Positions 9,199 to 18,177 of a DNA stretch of 64,000 nt are shown here, piece after piece. The number at the start of each line of letters is the position of its first letter. Position 1 is the stretch's first letter. Source of the DNA: Azomonas agilis (GTDB taxonomy: Bacteria; Pseudomonadota; Gammaproteobacteria; Pseudomonadales; Pseudomonadaceae); NCBI RefSeq assembly GCF_007830255.1, contig NZ_VLKG01000001.1, positions 372,001 through 436,000 on the forward strand. Reading direction: 5' to 3'. The notes under the pieces are model-generated. The model saw only the letters and a program-made list of their open reading frames with translations. It was not told where the DNA came from and did not search any database. The translations under genes were made by a program, and so were the position numbers.

Positions 9199-9468
9199 GT
9201 GATCACCCAAGCTCAATTGGATGAAATTGTCAGCCTAGCCGAACAACAACCACTGGATGATGCTTTGCTGATTCGCCTACGGGATAGCTACCCAGACCTT
9301 CACTTTACGCGCTGCTTGGATGATGAAGTATCGGTCAACGCTAAAGCCGTAGTAGAAAAAACCAGTTTTAACCTGTATTTGGTAAACTCTGGCAGTCATT
9401 GTTCGGTTCTGACCAATGATCCAAACAGCGCATCCGGCGTTGTTCTGGCTGAAGTCATTGAGGATTGA
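9199..9468 (+). CDS. Small conserved nif-cluster protein (DUF6129-like)
   Basis: 89 residues of unknown function, found in Azotobacter-type nif clusters between nifY and the LRV protein. GTG 9199 is chosen because AAAGGAGA lies 6-7 bases upstream; an ATG at 9178 overlapping the nifY stop would add seven residues and has no ribosome site. The sequence (VITQAQLDEIVSLAEQQPLD; LRDSYPDLHFTRCLDDEVSV) is soluble with a single motif-free cysteine pair. I assign the family from context and memory, so the number may be wrong. Confidence 0.75.
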   Translation: MITQAQLDEIVSLAEQQPLDDALLIRLRDSYPDLHFTRCLDDEVSVNAKAVVEKTSFNLYLVNSGSHCSVLTNDPNSASGVVLAEVIED

Positions 9469-9479
9469 GGTTATAAGGC

Positions 9480-10226
9480 ATGCTGGACGACCAAGGTGAA
9501 GACACAACTCCGGTAGCAGACTGCCGAGTTTGTACCTTTCGCAGCACTCTGCTGTTATCTGGCCGCTGCATGCCGGGTGATATGTGTGTAGCCGTTGAAA
9601 GTGGACGGCAAATTGATCGCTTCTTCCGTAACAACCCTCAATTAGCCTCGCACTACTTGGCAGACTCGTTCTGGGAGCGGCGAGCCATCGCAGTGCGTTA
9701 TGCGCCTGTTGAGACCCTCCCCCCCTTAATTCGAGACCAAGATGAAGTCGTACGCCGTGCGGTAGCTTATCGCTTACCTCGAGAGCAGCTAACAGCCTTA
9801 ATCAAGGACGAAGACCGTGAAGTACGCATCACCGTTGCTGACCGGCTGCCTTTAGATCAGCTTGAGCAAATGGCCACGGATAAGGACTATCTGGTGCGGG
9901 CTTATGTCGTACAGCGCATCCCCCCCGGTCGCCTGTTCCGCTTTATGCGTGACGAGGATCGCCAAGTACGCAAGCTGGTCGCCAAACGCCTACCCGAAGA
10001 AAGCTTGGGACTAATGGTGATGGATCCTGAACCGGAAGTACGCCGCATTGTGGCCTCACGCATGGAAGGTGATGATCTGTACGATCTGCTGCGTGACTCC
10101 GATTGGACCGTGCGTCTGGCTGCCGTACAAAATGCCTCAGCCCAAGCACTGAGTGCTCTTAAAGAGCAAGATCCTGAAGTACAGTTAGCAATAGAAGAAC
10201 GTCTGGCCCAGCTTGCTGAGCACTAA
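9480..10226 (+). CDS. 4Fe-4S leucine-rich-variant (LRV) repeat protein
   Basis: 248 residues. The N-terminal cysteine cluster C15, C18, C30, C36 (CRVC...CMPGDMC) is the LRV 4Fe-4S domain. About eight tandem 24-residue repeats follow, each with a variant of DxDxxVRxxVAxRLPxExL, forming an alpha/3-10 solenoid. The homologue in A. vinelandii (structurally characterised LRV) sits at the same place in its nif cluster. A scaffolding or sensing role is inferred; the function is not established. Confidence 0.92.
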   Translation: MLDDQGEDTTPVADCRVCTFRSTLLLSGRCMPGDMCVAVESGRQIDRFFRNNPQLASHYLADSFWERRAIAVRYAPVETLPPLIRDQDEVVRRAVAYRLPREQLTALIKDEDREVRITVADRLPLDQLEQMATDKDYLVRAYVVQRIPPGRLFRFMRDEDRQVRKLVAKRLPEESLGLMVMDPEPEVRRIVASRMEGDDLYDLLRDSDWTVRLAAVQNASAQALSALKEQDPEVQLAIEERLAQLAEH

Positions 10227-10282
10227 AGCCTCTGTCTTCTTTACGTCACTTGCTCTATCTAGGTGCACTATTTATCGCCAAA

Positions 10283-10302
10283 AGACCTGACACATCAGGT
10301 CT
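10283..10302 (+). terminator. Stem-loop ending the nifHDKTY-orf-LRV operon
   Basis: AGACCTGA-CACA-TCAGGTCT, perfect 8-base stem, followed by CTGATTTGTT. It has a weak T tail. It lies 57 bases after the LRV stop and just before the nifE regulatory region. Confidence 0.55.
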
Positions 10303-10308
10303 CTGATT

Positions 10309-10324
10309 TGTTATAAAACGAACA
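10309..10324 (+). promoter_or_regulatory. NifA upstream activator site of nifE
   Basis: TGT-TATAAAACGA-ACA fits TGT-N10-ACA exactly and is about 65 bases upstream of the -24 element of the nifE promoter. Confidence 0.65.
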
Positions 10325-10387
10325 ACGCGGTGTGTTTGGTACAGCTCAGGTCGCCGAGATGCAGCTAAAAACCGGCTTCTTTGTTAC

Positions 10388-10403
10388 TGGTACGAACCTT
10401 GCA
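10388..10403 (+). promoter_or_regulatory. Sigma-54 (-24/-12) promoter of nifENX
   Basis: TGGTACGAACCTTGCA: GG-N10-GC with a full TTGCA block. The -12 GC is 46 bases before the nifE ATG. Confidence 0.85.
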
Positions 10404-10447
10404 CCGCTCTGTACCGTGCGCTATACAACAAATCAGAGGGGTATGCG

Positions 10448-11866
10448 ATGAAAGCCAAGGATATTGCTGAGCTCCTGAACGAGCCTGCCTGCACGCATAA
10501 CGCCAAGGAAAAATCCGGCTGCTCTAAATCCAAACCAGGAGCCACAGCCGGCGGTTGCGCCTTCGATGGTGCTCAGATTGCTTTGCTCCCCATAGCGGAT
10601 GTTGCCCATATTGTTCATGGCCCCATTGCCTGTGCCGGAAGCTCTTGGGATAACCGAGGTACACGCTCTAGCGGCCCAACCCTGTATCGTATTGGCATGA
10701 CCACGGATCTGACCGAACAAGACGTGATCATGGGTAATGCGGAAAAACGTCTGTTTTATTCGATTCAGCAAGCTGTTAGTACCTATGCACCACCCGCGGT
10801 ATTTGTATACAACACCTGTGTTCCTGCATTGATTGGCGATGATCTGGAAGCTGTGTGCAAAGCAGCCAGCCAGCACTTTAACGTCCCCGTTGTACCTGTG
10901 GACTGTGCTGGTTTTTACGGCAGCAAAAACTTAGGCAACCGCATCGCAGGCGAAGCGATGGTGAAATACGTTGTTGGCACGCGTGAACCCGATCCACTGC
11001 CTGCCAACAGCCACCGCGAAGGCATTACCGTGTACGACATCAATTTTATTGGTGAGTACAATATCGCAGGTGAATTCTGGCATGTGCTGCCCTTGCTGGA
11101 TGAGCTAGGCCTGCGTGTGCTCTGTACCCTGTCCGGTGATGCGCGCTATCGTGAAGTGCAGACCATGCACAGAGCTAAAGTCAATATGATGGTCTGTTCT
11201 AAGGCCATGATTAACGTAGCGCGCAAACTTCAGGAAATCTATGGTACGCCTTGGTTTGAAGGTAGCTTCTACGGCATTAGTGATACCTCACAAGCTCTGC
11301 GCGATTTTGCGCGCCTAATCGGCGACCCTGATCTCATCGCGCGTACTGAGGTAGTAATTGAGCGGGAAGAAAAACGAGTACGTGCCGCCCTAGAACCTTG
11401 GCGCGCCCGCCTTGAAGGCAAGCGTGTACTGCTCTATACCGGTGGCGTTAAATCTTGGTCTGTGGTATCCGCTCTGCAAGATTTAGGCATGGTGGTGGTA
11501 GCCACAGGTACCAAAAAATCCACCGAAGAAGATAAGGCCCGTATTCGCGAACTCATGGGCCCCGATGTGAAGATGCTGGATGAGGGAAGTCCTAAAGTGC
11601 TGCTCGAAACGGTCGAGAATTACAAAGCGGACATCCTGATCGCAGGTGGCCGTAACCTCTATACCGCCCTCAAATCCCGGATTCCCTTCCTTGACATCAA
11701 CCAAGAACGCGAATTTGGTTACGCAGGCTATACCGGAATGCTGGAATTAGTACGCCAACTGAGCCTGACTATTGAATGCCCCATCTGGGATCGCGTGCGC
11801 AACCCAGCGCCCTGGGCCGAAGAAGGCGAAATCCACAACCTGCCGCCCCGCGTGATCAACAGCTAA
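10448..11866 (+). CDS. nifE: FeMo-cofactor biosynthesis scaffold, NifE
   Basis: 472 residues, NifD paralogue. NifE2N2 is the scaffold on which NifB-co is matured to FeMo-co. The cluster-ligand cysteines C37, C62 and C124 (homologous to the P-cluster ligands of NifD) and C250, the counterpart of NifD C275, are all present. The N-terminal cysteines C15 and C25 are also typical. ATG 10448 follows AGAGGGG. First gene of a second sigma-54 operon with nifN and nifX. Confidence 0.98.
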   Translation: MKAKDIAELLNEPACTHNAKEKSGCSKSKPGATAGGCAFDGAQIALLPIADVAHIVHGPIACAGSSWDNRGTRSSGPTLYRIGMTTDLTEQDVIMGNAEKRLFYSIQQAVSTYAPPAVFVYNTCVPALIGDDLEAVCKAASQHFNVPVVPVDCAGFYGSKNLGNRIAGEAMVKYVVGTREPDPLPANSHREGITVYDINFIGEYNIAGEFWHVLPLLDELGLRVLCTLSGDARYREVQTMHRAKVNMMVCSKAMINVARKLQEIYGTPWFEGSFYGISDTSQALRDFARLIGDPDLIARTEVVIEREEKRVRAALEPWRARLEGKRVLLYTGGVKSWSVVSALQDLGMVVVATGTKKSTEEDKARIRELMGPDVKMLDEGSPKVLLETVENYKADILIAGGRNLYTALKSRIPFLDINQEREFGYAGYTGMLELVRQLSLTIECPIWDRVRNPAPWAEEGEIHNLPPRVINS

Positions 11867-11876
11867 GGAGCCGATC

Positions 11877-13235
11877 ATGGCCGAGATACTGGTGCGTAAA
11901 AAGGCGTTGGCGGTTAATCCCCTCAAAGCCAGTCAAACCATGGGCGCAGTACTGGCCATGTTGGGGATGAAGCGTTGCATGCCTCTAATGCACGGTTCCC
12001 AAGGCTGTACTGCCTTTGCCAAGGTATTTTTCGTACGTCACTTCCGTGAACCGATCCCGTTGCAAACTACCGCTATGGATCAAGTCACCTCAGTCATGGG
12101 AGCGGATGAAAATATCATCGAAGCCCTCAAGGTGATCTCGGAAAAACAGCATCCGGCTTTGATTGGTCTGGTCAGCACGGGCTTGTCAGAAACCCAAGGC
12201 TGTCACATGAGCCGTGCCATTGGGGATTTCCGCAAGCGTTACCCAGAATATGCGGATGTAGCGGTAGTCCCCGTCAATGCGCCTGATTTTAGCGGTAGTT
12301 TCGAAAGTGGTTTTAGTTCTGCGGTTAAAGCCATTATTGAAACCCTAGTCCCTGAAGATCGCACCAAAGTTGGCCAAAAATCACACCAAGTGAACGTCAT
12401 TTGCTCTGCCAGCCTAACGCCCGGTGATTTAGAGTTTATCAGCGACAGCATCGAGAGCTTTGGCTTACAACCACTGCTGATTCCTGACCTGTCTGACTCC
12501 TTAGACGGACACTTAGAGGATGCACGACTGCAACCTCTGACCAACGGCGGCCTAGGCATTACCGAATTAGCTACCGCTGGTCAGAGCATCGCGACCCTAG
12601 TCATCGGTCAAAGTATGGCCCCGGCTGCTGAAGCTCTTGCCGCTCGCACCGGTGTCCCAGAGCAGCGCTTTGGTTTGCTACTGGGGATTGATGCGGTTGA
12701 CGAGTGGATTATGGCCCTAGCTAAGATCAGTGGTAATCCGGTTCCAGCGCGCTGGCAACGCCAACGCCGGCAACTACAGGATGCCATGCTGGATACTCAC
12801 TTTATGCTTAGTGATGCCCGCATCGCCATTGCAGGGGACTCCGATATTCTGCTTGGATTTGATGCTTTTTTGCGTACTATGGGCAGTCGTACCGTTGTGG
12901 CCGTTGTTCCTGCTCGTGCTCCCGCTCTTGTAGACTCCCCCCTAACCAGCATTCAAGTGGGGGACTTAGAAGATCTGGAGCAATCTGCACGCATCGAGCA
13001 ACCCCAGCTTATTTTGGGCAACAGCCACGCGTTAGCGGTCGGTGAGCGCTTACAGGTGCCGGTATTGCGCGTGGGCTTTCCACAATACGATTATCTGGGT
13101 GGATTCCGACGTTGCTGGAATGGCTATCAAGGCAGTTATCAAGCCCTGTTTGATATGGGCAATCTGCTGGTAGAGCATCATGCCGAAATTAAGCCTTACC
13201 GTTCCATTTATGCCCAAAAACTTGATAACGAATAA
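11877..13235 (+). CDS. nifN: FeMo-cofactor biosynthesis scaffold, NifN
   Basis: 452 residues, NifK paralogue and partner of NifE. C44 (MHGSQGC) is the cluster ligand equivalent to NifK C95. The protein lacks the NifK N-terminal extension and begins at the [20 protein letters not shown] segment, as in other NifN. It starts 10 bases after nifE with AAGGAG as ribosome site. Not fused to NifB or NifX. Confidence 0.98.
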   Translation: MAEILVRKKALAVNPLKASQTMGAVLAMLGMKRCMPLMHGSQGCTAFAKVFFVRHFREPIPLQTTAMDQVTSVMGADENIIEALKVISEKQHPALIGLVSTGLSETQGCHMSRAIGDFRKRYPEYADVAVVPVNAPDFSGSFESGFSSAVKAIIETLVPEDRTKVGQKSHQVNVICSASLTPGDLEFISDSIESFGLQPLLIPDLSDSLDGHLEDARLQPLTNGGLGITELATAGQSIATLVIGQSMAPAAEALAARTGVPEQRFGLLLGIDAVDEWIMALAKISGNPVPARWQRQRRQLQDAMLDTHFMLSDARIAIAGDSDILLGFDAFLRTMGSRTVVAVVPARAPALVDSPLTSIQVGDLEDLEQSARIEQPQLILGNSHALAVGERLQVPVLRVGFPQYDYLGGFRRCWNGYQGSYQALFDMGNLLVEHHAEIKPYRSIYAQKLDNE

Positions 13236-13261
13236 CCCGGATAGCAATGGAGGCTCATGCT

Positions 13262-13735
13262 ATGGCCAATCCGACGCGCCAACTACAGGTACTGGATGAA
13301 AACGACGGCACCCTGTTGAAATTGGCCTTTGCCTCTTCAGATCGCGAGCTTGTAGACCAACACTTTGGCTCCTCGCGTTCTTTCGTGATTTACGGTGTTA
13401 ATCCCGAACAGTCACAGTTGCTGTCAGTCATTGAGTTTGGCGATTTAGCCCAAGACGGTAACGAAGACAAACTGGTCAATAAAATGGAGCTGCTCGACGG
13501 CTGCGTGGCCGTTTATTGCCGAGCCTGCGGGGCTTCTGCTGTACGTCAACTGCTGGCTAAAAACATTCAGCCAGTCAAAGTAGCTGAAGATGCTCGCATT
13601 GAACATTTGATTGAAGAATTTCAAACCGAATTGAAAGAAGGTCCTTCCAGTTGGCTGGCTAAAGCCATTCGCCGTACCCAAAGCGGAGATGCATCCCGCT
13701 TTGATACTATGGCCGCTGAAGGCTGGAATGAGTAA
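13262..13735 (+). CDS. nifX: NifX, FeMo-co / NifB-co carrier
   Basis: 157 residues. NifX binds NifB-co and the VK-cluster and shuttles them between NifB, NifEN and apo-MoFe protein. The sequence is a typical Azotobacter-type NifX: ASSDRELVDQHFGSSRSF, then GCVAVYCRACGASAVRQLL and EGPSSWLAKAIRRT. An ATG at 13247 is in frame, but GGAGG at 13249-13253 is the ribosome site for ATG 13262. The gene is followed by a strong terminator. Confidence 0.97.
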   Translation: MANPTRQLQVLDENDGTLLKLAFASSDRELVDQHFGSSRSFVIYGVNPEQSQLLSVIEFGDLAQDGNEDKLVNKMELLDGCVAVYCRACGASAVRQLLAKNIQPVKVAEDARIEHLIEEFQTELKEGPSSWLAKAIRRTQSGDASRFDTMAAEGWNE

Positions 13736-13771
13736 CTTAGCACCCAGCTAATCAATGTAGTACTGTAGGCT

Positions 13772-13815
13772 CACCTCAAAACACTCCATATGGCCTTGTT
13801 TTGAGGTGTTTTTTG
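13772..13815 (+). terminator. Strong intrinsic terminator inside the nif cluster, after nifX
   Basis: CACCTCAAAACA pairs with TGTTTTGAGGTG (12 base pairs, loop about 13 bases) and is followed by TTTTTTG. It separates nifENX from the DUF269 gene, which has no recognisable promoter of its own in the 43 bases left. Confidence 0.9.
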
Positions 13816-13858
13816 TTGTGGACATCCCTTTTACCGTCGATACCAAGGAAACCGCTGT

Positions 13859-14341
13859 ATGTACGAAGAAGAATCCAATCAAATCCTTGTGCAGGATGAT
13901 GACCCAGCCTTACAGCACCCCATCATTCGCCAGATGGTGATTCAATTACGTGCTACTGACAGCTACGGCACTTTTGACACATGGAGCGATGCCCGAGTGC
14001 TGGATCCTCTGGTGATGACCAAAGAGCGGCGTAGAGCCATCCCTATCGTAGGCGACCCTGACGAAATCATCATTACCCGCATCAAGGCCTTCTACAATGC
14101 CATGTCGCAGATGATTGAAAAAGAAACCGGCATTATGGCAACGCCGGTGATCAACATCTCCCACGAAGGTTTTGGCCGTGCTCTGATCTTAGTGGGCAAG
14201 CTGGTTGCCTTGGATAAGACACTGCGCGATGTACACCGCTTTGGTTTTGGCTCCCTAGACATTCTGATTGAGGATGCCAACAAGCTGGTTACTAAAGCCT
14301 GCGAGCTGGTCAACGAGCATCGCGTAGTCGCTGAACTCTAA
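13859..14341 (+). CDS. NifX-associated nitrogen fixation protein (DUF269)
   Basis: 160 residues; a typical DUF269 protein (TDSYGTFDTWSDARVLDPLV; RRRAIPIVGDPDEIIITRIKAFY; ISHEGFGRALILVGKLVALD). The family is found only in diazotrophs, next to nifX, and sometimes fused to it. Its biochemical role is unknown. It follows the post-nifX terminator, so expression depends on read-through or a hidden promoter. AAGGAA precedes the ATG. Confidence 0.93.
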   Translation: MYEEESNQILVQDDDPALQHPIIRQMVIQLRATDSYGTFDTWSDARVLDPLVMTKERRRAIPIVGDPDEIIITRIKAFYNAMSQMIEKETGIMATPVINISHEGFGRALILVGKLVALDKTLRDVHRFGFGSLDILIEDANKLVTKACELVNEHRVVAEL

Positions 14342-14370
14342 AACTCAAGACTATTTAGGAGTGTCCATAA

Positions 14371-14583
14371 ATGACCGAAGACGAACTGAAAGCCCTCAAA
14401 AAAGACGTTAACCAGAAAAAACGCATCGCTAACGAATGGGCTTCTCAAATCCACGACTTGGTTGAAGACCGCCTCTGGACGGATTTCCCCAATCTGCCTG
14501 AGCTGGCTAAGCAAACCCATCAGGCCTGCTCTGAGTGGGCAGAAGCCTTAGCACGCTTAGAGGCTGCGGGCGGCAAACCTTAA
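14371..14583 (+). CDS. Small helical nif protein, CCE_0567/DUF683 family
   Basis: 70 residues, predicted as a helical hairpin (EDELKALKKDVNQKKRIANE; LPELAKQTHQACSEWAEALA). The DUF683/CCE_0567 family accompanies DUF269 in nif clusters and has been described as a metal-binding four-helix protein. AGGAG lies 9 bases upstream of the ATG. Last gene before a long stem-loop and the next sigma-54 promoter. Confidence 0.9.
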   Translation: MTEDELKALKKDVNQKKRIANEWASQIHDLVEDRLWTDFPNLPELAKQTHQACSEWAEALARLEAAGGKP

Positions 14584-14646
14584 TCTAGCCCGTCATTTAA
14601 CCTCCTATGCTTCCTAGTGCTTACTGCTGAGTAAGTACAGCAAGAC

Positions 14647-14678
14647 ATCCCGCTCGGCCTGTATAGGCCGAGCGGGAT
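14647..14678 (+). terminator. Long perfect stem-loop after the DUF683 gene
   Basis: ATCCCGCTCGGCCT-GTAT-AGGCCGAGCGGGAT, a perfect 14-base stem. A weak tail (CGGGTTTAGG) follows, so it may protect the 3' end of the message as much as terminate it. Confidence 0.65.
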
Positions 14679-14763
14679 CGGGTTTAGGCTTCCCCTGCTT
14701 AAACCCCAGCTTCATCGAACCGAGCACCACGCCGAACCCTATCCGGCTGTTTCGGCCTAAATA

Positions 14764-14779
14764 GGGCACGATAATTGCT
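14764..14779 (+). promoter_or_regulatory. Sigma-54 (-24/-12) promoter of the ferredoxin operon
   Basis: GGGCACGATAATTGCT: GG-N10-GC with both the GGCACG and TTGCT blocks intact. No exact TGT-N10-ACA site is visible upstream; the nearest candidate, TGT-TTCGGCCTAA-ATA, misses one base and is too close (about 30 bases). Confidence 0.8.
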
Positions 14780-14825
14780 TTTGATGAGCGCAAACCTAGC
14801 CTTACCGATCGAAGGATAAACCAAG

Positions 14826-15146
14826 ATGGCCAGACCCGAGTTTCACATTTTTCTGTGCACCCAACGCCGCCCTGATGGACATCCCCGTGGATGCTGTGGT
14901 TCTAAGAACGCCGATGCAGTCTACGATGCCTTTGCCCAAGCACTGATTCAGAACAATCTGACCAACCGCGTTGCTCTAACGCGTACAGGCTGCCTTGGCC
15001 CTTGCATGGCTGGCCCTAACGTGCTGATCTACCCTGCCTCGCAAATGTACAGTTGGGTTGAGCCTGAAGACGCGGCCATCATCATCAAGCAACTGTTAGC
15101 CGGCGAAGTCTATGCCGACAAGCTGACCCCTGCCGAACTCTGGTAA
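14826..15146 (+). CDS. Thioredoxin-like [2Fe-2S] ferredoxin, Shethna type
   Basis: 106 residues. Cysteines C11, C23/C24, C56 and C60 ([26 protein letters not shown]) match the thioredoxin-fold [2Fe-2S] ferredoxins encoded in nif clusters (FeSI/Shethna-protein-like, Aquifex-type). In Azotobacter such proteins are linked to nitrogenase assembly or electron transfer rather than to bulk electron supply; the exact role here is inference. It is the first gene of a nif operon with its own sigma-54 promoter, followed by four co-directional genes. Confidence 0.92.
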   Translation: MARPEFHIFLCTQRRPDGHPRGCCGSKNADAVYDAFAQALIQNNLTNRVALTRTGCLGPCMAGPNVLIYPASQMYSWVEPEDAAIIIKQLLAGEVYADKLTPAELW

Positions 15147-15151
15147 AACCA

Positions 15152-15658
15152 ATGGCTGAAGTGTTGCCCTTTGGTTCTAAACGAGCCTTCTTTTCTGCGA
15201 GTACCCCTCCAGATTTGCGACGGATTCTTCAAGATGCTCTGGAAGCCACTACCAGCAGTCCTGAGCGCACTGAGGCGTTATTACTCAAAGCCCGCCGCCA
15301 ATGGCCTGAAGAGCCAGACGCACACATCAGCCTTTATAAATTTTATTTCGTGGCACGCCGTTATCATCAGGCAGAGGCCGCGGTATGGGCTGCGCTACGG
15401 ATGGCCGCACAGGATCTGGGAATCACACGCAATTATCGACGACTCACCCCACACAGTGCCCAGTGGTCTCAACGCCAAGGATCAGAGCGCCTGTACCTGT
15501 TTAGCCTAAAAGCCCTAGGAGTCATCCGATTACGGCGAGATCGCGTGGTACAAGCTCAGGCTGTTTTAGCCAAACTATTAGAACTAGACCCTCTGGACGA
15601 AATTGGCGGAGGGACTTTTTTGCAGATTGCTCAATCCTTCACTGAGGAGGATGACTGA
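15152..15658 (+). CDS. TPR-like nif-associated protein of unknown function
   Basis: 168 residues, five bases after the ferredoxin gene. The middle has a tetratricopeptide-like helical pattern (TEALLLKARRQWPEEPDAHI, LYKFYFVARRYHQAEAAVWA; later VVQAQAVLAKLLELDPLDEI). No cysteine pairs or catalytic motif. Similar small TPR proteins follow the ferredoxin gene in Azotobacter/Pseudomonas-type nif clusters. A scaffold or chaperone role is guesswork. Its stop overlaps the start of the next gene (TGATG), implying translational coupling. Confidence 0.75.
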   Translation: MAEVLPFGSKRAFFSASTPPDLRRILQDALEATTSSPERTEALLLKARRQWPEEPDAHISLYKFYFVARRYHQAEAAVWAALRMAAQDLGITRNYRRLTPHSAQWSQRQGSERLYLFSLKALGVIRLRRDRVVQAQAVLAKLLELDPLDEIGGGTFLQIAQSFTEEDD

Positions 15659-16026
15659 TGGACAATGCGCTAGAGCAACGACTGAAGGATATTCAGCCGC
15701 TCTTACAAGAACTATGGCCCGCGTTGGCACGCAGCTTAACCCAAGCCGAGTTACCTGCTTTAGAAGTCTTAGGCACAGCGCCTTCGCACATAGAGCTGCG
15801 AAAAGACGTTTATGACCAAACTCATGCTCTGTTTATGGAATGGCGCTCTGCGTTAGAGTCTTACCTTGGCCACCTAATCGTACATGCAAATGGCCGCTGC
15901 TATGCGGAATTTGATGTACTCTGCGCCCACCCTACAAAACCAAAGTGGGTTGTAGAAGCGGTCACTGCTTGGGGACAACAAGGGGCGGTAAAAACAGAAC
16001 TCCGTCTTTTACCGGCGCTAGAATAA
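15658..16026 (+). CDS. Conserved nif-operon protein, unknown function
   Basis: 122 residues, soluble. N-terminal half helical (EQRLKDIQPLLQELWPALAR), then a section with HIELRKDVYDQTHALFMEWR and a conserved-looking NGRCYAEFDVLCAHPTKPKW. I do not recognise the family. It overlaps the genes on both sides (TGATG upstream, TAATG downstream), so all are one translationally coupled unit under the ferredoxin promoter. Confidence 0.7.
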   Translation: MDNALEQRLKDIQPLLQELWPALARSLTQAELPALEVLGTAPSHIELRKDVYDQTHALFMEWRSALESYLGHLIVHANGRCYAEFDVLCAHPTKPKWVVEAVTAWGQQGAVKTELRLLPALE

Positions 16027-16775
16027 TGAACACACTCTACGATCGACTGCTAGCCCAATGTACAGACACCGCGCCTATTGAGCGCGTGTTACTGGGCTTA
16101 AACTGGACTATGGCGGAGGTGCAGGGCAGCTTAGGCTTTGCCTTTAGCCCTCGCCAAGTACCTCGAACCCTTAGTTGGGCCGGTACGCTCTGTGGCCAAC
16201 CGAGCGATCAAGTTCGATCTTGGCTATTGTCTTGGGATAGCGCTCAGGCATCGGTCGGATTAGCACTGTTAAATGCTTCCATAAACCGCACCTCTTCCTG
16301 TTTAGATCAGGCTCAACCCTTACGCCAAGTAGGTATTCCAAGCCATCTACAGGTGTTTGCTTATTTTCGCCCGCAACTGAGCGGGAAAAAAATCGTCGTT
16401 ATTGGTCACTACCCTCAGCTAGAGCAGTTGTGGAGTGATCTAGCTTATCAATGCTTAGAGCGCAATCAACAAAGCAATGATTTACCCGATGCAGCGGCTG
16501 AATACCTCTTACCTCAAGCCGACTGGGTATTCATTACGGCCAGCAGTTTGGCCAATAAAACACTACCGCGCTTGCTGGAGTTGTCCCAACATGCCAAGGT
16601 GGTACTGATGGGCCCGAGTCTGCCGTGGTTTGATGCCTGGCAAGACTTTGGCGTGGATTACCTAGCTGGAGTGCGGGTACTCGACGCTGTTGCGGTTTCC
16701 AGTGTGGTGGCCGAAGGCGGTGGAACCCGCTTATTCGGCGGCCCGGTTGAATACGCTCTTCTGGCACTTAAATAA
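16026..16775 (+). CDS. DUF364-like Rossmann protein (putative metal-chelating family)
   Basis: 249 residues. The N-terminal part (to about 100) fits the DUF4213 ENPP-like domain and the C-terminal part a DUF364 Rossmann-like domain: GKKIVVIGHYPQLEQ, then QADWVFITASSLANKTLPRLLEL, AKVVLMGPSLPW and the C-terminal GGTRLFGGPVEYALL. DUF364 proteins have been predicted to chelate metals and often lie near molybdenum or metal transport genes. In a nif operon this suggests a role in Mo or Fe handling for cofactor synthesis; that is inference. Start at ATG 16026 overlaps the preceding TAA. Confidence 0.7.
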   Translation: MNTLYDRLLAQCTDTAPIERVLLGLNWTMAEVQGSLGFAFSPRQVPRTLSWAGTLCGQPSDQVRSWLLSWDSAQASVGLALLNASINRTSSCLDQAQPLRQVGIPSHLQVFAYFRPQLSGKKIVVIGHYPQLEQLWSDLAYQCLERNQQSNDLPDAAAEYLLPQADWVFITASSLANKTLPRLLELSQHAKVVLMGPSLPWFDAWQDFGVDYLAGVRVLDAVAVSSVVAEGGGTRLFGGPVEYALLALK

Positions 16776-17215
16776 TGACTGACGTTTTTACTCCGACGCT
16801 TGAAACCCCTTGGCGCATCCTGCTATGCCACAAACATCCGGTCAGTGCCCGGTTGCGCTTTCTGGTTCCTGAAAACCCCAAGGCGGGCGTAGTGGTTCCA
16901 GAATCTTTACCGCCGCTGTGCGTGGTCGCTGAGCCCGACCAACAGCCGAATGTTCAAAGCCACCCGGCCACAGCCTTAAATCTGCTCAAGCAACGCATGC
17001 CAAACCTTGACCCTGAGTTTGAGATTTGCAGTGAATACCAACTGTATCTGGAAACCTCAGAGGGTCTGATGCCAGTCTATTTGGCAACTCTGAATGGACA
17101 TAATCTGTGTGATATACCCGAAGGCATGCGCTGGATGGAGCTCACCCAAAGTATCGGTATGCCTTGGCTCGACCGAGAAATTTTACGCCGTGCTTATGAA
17201 GTACTGGTTGGTTAA
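16775..17215 (+). CDS. Conserved hypothetical protein, last gene of the nif region
   Basis: 146 residues, no recognised domain. Visible: [20 protein letters not shown], a central [20 protein letters not shown], and [45 protein letters not shown]. Soluble, no signal peptide. Overlaps the preceding gene by one base (TAATG) and ends 23 bases before the hemC ATG. Co-transcription with the ferredoxin operon makes a nitrogen-fixation accessory role likely. Confidence 0.7.
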   Translation: MTDVFTPTLETPWRILLCHKHPVSARLRFLVPENPKAGVVVPESLPPLCVVAEPDQQPNVQSHPATALNLLKQRMPNLDPEFEICSEYQLYLETSEGLMPVYLATLNGHNLCDIPEGMRWMELTQSIGMPWLDREILRRAYEVLVG

Positions 17216-17238
17216 GGCCTGTGTTTCGGAAACCTCCG

Positions 17239-18177
17239 ATGACTCATGAATTACGGATTGCAACTCGAAAAAGCGCGCTCGCTCTGTGGCAGGCCGAATA
17301 CGTCAAAGCAGCCTTGGAGCAACAGCATCCGGGCCTCAAAGTCACCCTAGTTCCTATGGTGAGTCGGGGCGATAAGCTGCTGGATGCTCCCTTGGCCAAA
17401 ATTGGCGGCAAAGGGCTGTTCGTCAAGGAGCTGGAAAGCGCCCTGCTCAATCAAGAAGCCGACATTGCCGTACACTCCATGAAAGATGTACCTATGGAGT
17501 TTCCCGAAGGCTTAGGACTGTACTGTATTTGCCAACGTGAAGACCCTAGGGATGCCTTTGTATCCAACCGCTATAACAGTGTGCAAGAGCTCCCTCAAGG
17601 CGCAGTGGTAGGAACCTCCAGTTTGCGCCGCCAAGCGCAACTACTGGCACAACGGCCTGACCTGAATATCCGTTTCTTACGGGGTAACGTAAACAGCCGC
17701 CTTGATAAACTCGATGCCAGCGAGTATGAAGCCATCATCCTCGCCGCAGCCGGATTGATTCGCCTAGGTTTTCAGCAACGCATCCGCAGTTTTATCAGCG
17801 TGGAAGACAGCCTACCTGCGGGCGGACAAGGCGCTGTGGGTATTGAATGCCGTAGTGCTGATCAAGAGATACAGCAACTCCTAGCCCCCTTGAATGATGC
17901 TGAAACCAGCGCCCGTGTGCGTGCTGAACGTGCTTTGAACCGGCACCTCAACGGCGGTTGCCAAGTGCCCATCGCCTGCTATGCCATTCAAGAAGGCTCT
18001 GAACTGTGGTTACGCGGCTTGGTGGGGCAACCGGATGGCCGTTTACTGCTGCGCGCCGAACACCGTGCCTCCATCACCGATGCAGAAGCCTTAGGCATTG
18101 AAGTAGCTGAACGTCTGCTAGCCCAAGGTGCAGATCGTATCCTCAGCAGCCTATACGATCAGGGAGCTACTCCGTGA
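17239..18177 (+). CDS. hemC: Hydroxymethylbilane synthase (porphobilinogen deaminase)
   Basis: 312 residues. Polymerises four porphobilinogens to hydroxymethylbilane for heme and siroheme. Family motifs: [55 protein letters not shown] and the dipyrromethane-cofactor cysteine in [17 protein letters not shown] at 17221 is in frame, but ATG 17239 gives the normal length. First gene of hemCDXY. Unusual position: it directly follows the last nif-operon gene, with no terminator visible between. Confidence 0.98.
   Translation: MTHELRIATRKSALALWQAEYVKAALEQQHPGLKVTLVPMVSRGDKLLDAPLAKIGGKGLFVKELESALLNQEADIAVHSMKDVPMEFPEGLGLYCICQREDPRDAFVSNRYNSVQELPQGAVVGTSSLRRQAQLLAQRPDLNIRFLRGNVNSRLDKLDASEYEAIILAAAGLIRLGFQQRIRSFISVEDSLPAGGQGAVGIECRSADQEIQQLLAPLNDAETSARVRAERALNRHLNGGCQVPIACYAIQEGSELWLRGLVGQPDGRLLLRAEHRASITDAEALGIEVAERLLAQGADRILSSLYDQGATP

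Larger units (their letters stand above)
10301..10438. repeat. 12-base inverted repeat flanking the nifE promoter
   Basis: CTCTGATTTGTT (10301-10312) and its exact reverse complement AACAAATCAGAG (10427-10438) lie on either side of the nifE control region. The right arm contains most of the nifE ribosome site (AGAGGGG). Confidence 0.7.
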
